NCBI GenBank assembly: GCA_964606085.1
Contig: CAZSFD010000080.1
Span: 1-23,497, forward strand
Source of the DNA: CAIQJJ01 sp964606085
GTDB lineage: Bacteria; Chloroflexota; Anaerolineae; Anaerolineales; UBA4823
Direction of reading: 5' to 3'
DNA: 23,497 nucleotides
Shown here: in pieces, positions 22,697 to 23,497 of the stretch
Layout of the letters: every line of letters starts with the position of its first letter
Position numbering within the stretch: the stretch's first letter is position 1
Notes under the pieces: generated by a model
The model's database searches: none
Seen by the model: the letters and a program-made list of their open reading frames with translations, nothing else
What the model was told of the DNA's origin: nothing
Position numbers and translations under genes: made by a program

Positions 22697-23497
22697 ATGC
22701 AAAAAATCTGCACGATCGCTGGCTTGTTGTTGCTGATCCTGGGCGTCGGCTGGCAGCAGGTGCTGGCAGCCAGCGGGCTGCCCAACTCGCCGCGCTTTGG
22801 TTATGGCACGCGGATCAACCTGGCCGCACACCCCACCACAGACCTGGCAGCGCCATTCAGCATGGCTGCGCGCAGCAACCTGGAATGGATCGCCCTGGAT
22901 TTCGACTGGGCCGCCCACAGCCCCAATCCGGGCGAGACCGACCTGACCTGGCTCGACCCGGCCATGCAACTGGCTGGCGCAAACTCGCTGCATGTCCTTC
23001 TCACGCTCACCCACCCGCCCACATGGGCCACCGATAGCGCCGGCCCCAACGCCGAACAAAGCGCCTCCCTGGTGGTTTCTCTGGCGCAGCGCTACCCGGG
23101 CACGCTGCTGGCGGTGGAACTCTTCCCGGCGGCCAATACGACCCAGGGCTGGGGCCGCCCGCCTGATCCGCAGGCGTACATCCACCTGCTGCGCACCGTC
23201 CAGGCCGCCTTGCAGGCCGCCCAGGCCGAGATCACCCTGGTTGCCGCCGGATTGACGCCTTTGCCCGACCCCGCCCCGGCTGGCGCTATGGCCGACAGCC
23301 TGTTCCTGGCTGCCCTGTATGATGCCGGCGGGCTGGAGGTGATGCCGATCATCAGCATCCGTCTGTCCGCCATCCAGGGCGAACCGCTGGCCGCCCCGGG
23401 CAATGCCTGGCCGCCGCGCCTGCGCCACTTTGAAACCGTGCGCCAGGTGATGCTCAACCACGGCCACGAACGCGGCCTGATCTGGATCACCGGCCTG
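22697..23497 (+). CDS. Secreted glycoside-hydrolase-like TIM-barrel protein (5' part; runs off the end)
   Basis: An open frame of 267 codons with no stop before the window ends; the C terminus is missing. AACGAGG lies 7 bases before the ATG. A Sec signal peptide is visible: MQKIC, a Leu-rich core, then QVLAAS with likely cleavage near residue 24. The mature part follows the clan GH-A (GH39/GH5-like) pattern: FGYGTRINLAAH, LEWIALDFDWAAHSP, SLHVLLTLTHPPTWA, then LLAVELFPAANTTQGWG and PDPQAYIHLLRTVQAAL. In active relatives the fourth-strand segment reads 'EIWNEPN', where the Glu is the acid/base; here it reads F143-P-A-A-N147. The protein may therefore be a non-catalytic, possibly glycan-binding, relative. 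It is third gene of the ftsZ-like operon. Confidence 0.82.
   Translation, partial: MQKICTIAGLLLLILGVGWQQVLAASGLPNSPRFGYGTRINLAAHPTTDLAAPFSMAARSNLEWIALDFDWAAHSPNPGETDLTWLDPAMQLAGANSLHVLLTLTHPPTWATDSAGPNAEQSASLVVSLAQRYPGTLLAVELFPAANTTQGWGRPPDPQAYIHLLRTVQAALQAAQAEITLVAAGLTPLPDPAPAGAMADSLFLAALYDAGGLEVMPIISIRLSAIQGEPLAAPGNAWPPRLRHFETVRQVMLNHGHERGLIWITGL

Noticed and set aside
22244..23467. 407-codon minus-strand open frame across the end of the ftsZ-like operon
   Set aside because: It overlaps three well-supported plus-strand genes, and its translation is low-complexity Gly/Arg/Gln-rich.
1..23497. CRISPR array, tRNA, rRNA, integrase or insertion sequence
   Set aside because: No regularly spaced repeats, cloverleaf sequences, rRNA-like stretches or transposase/integrase motifs were seen on either strand.

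Overview
The window looks like a chromosomal segment from a bacterium of the Chloroflexota, probably an Anaerolineae-type lineage. This is an inference from gene content. There are Tat-dependent lipoproteins (RRDFLR plus a lipobox), family-5 transporter lipoproteins, a very large FtsX-type permease with two ATPases, a lipoprotein built from the 'G-x-E/P-x-x-G-x-P-x-S ... YFENM' repeats common in that phylum, and an FtsZ that looks like a second paralogue. No rRNA, tRNA, CRISPR array or insertion sequence was seen.

Layout: all genes from position 90 to 21044 lie on the minus strand; a second, divergent operon runs right from 21265 off the end. In minus-strand order (right to left): (i) a repeat-containing surface lipoprotein (19575-21044); (ii) a DUF362 Tat lipoprotein and an 828-aa heparinase/polysaccharide-lyase-like protein with no signal peptide, preceded by an extended -10 promoter and ended by a strong intrinsic terminator; (iii) a mannonate-dehydratase/RspA-type enolase-superfamily enzyme; (iv) a 429-bp structured intergenic region; (v) a complete Opp/Dpp-type ABC importer (binding lipoprotein, two permeases, two ATPases); (vi) a terminator-like hairpin, then a B12-binding radical SAM enzyme, a 143-aa three-helix membrane protein, a lipoprotein membrane-fusion adaptor, a 955-aa FtsX-domain permease and two MacB/LolD-type ATPases. 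One of these ATPases carries an AbrB/SpoVT-like segment at its C terminus.

How they may work together: blocks (ii)-(v) fit a uronic-acid-containing carbohydrate utilisation locus. Oligosaccharides would enter through the Opp-type importer, be cleaved inside the cell by the lyase/hydrolase-like protein, and be fed as a sugar acid to the dehydratase. Block (vi) looks like a make-and-export (or lipid/peptide extrusion) unit in which a radical SAM enzyme sits directly upstream of an efflux machine. Both assignments are inferred from context; substrates are unknown.

The plus-strand operon is the most unusual part. It holds an FtsZ homologue whose GTPase-activating T7 loop has His where the second catalytic Asp should be, a 73-aa protein with one C-terminal membrane helix, and the first 267 codons of a secreted TIM-barrel glycosidase-like protein in which the usual N-E-P acid/base motif reads P-A-A. 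This suggests a division- or envelope-associated module built from catalytically degenerate enzyme folds.
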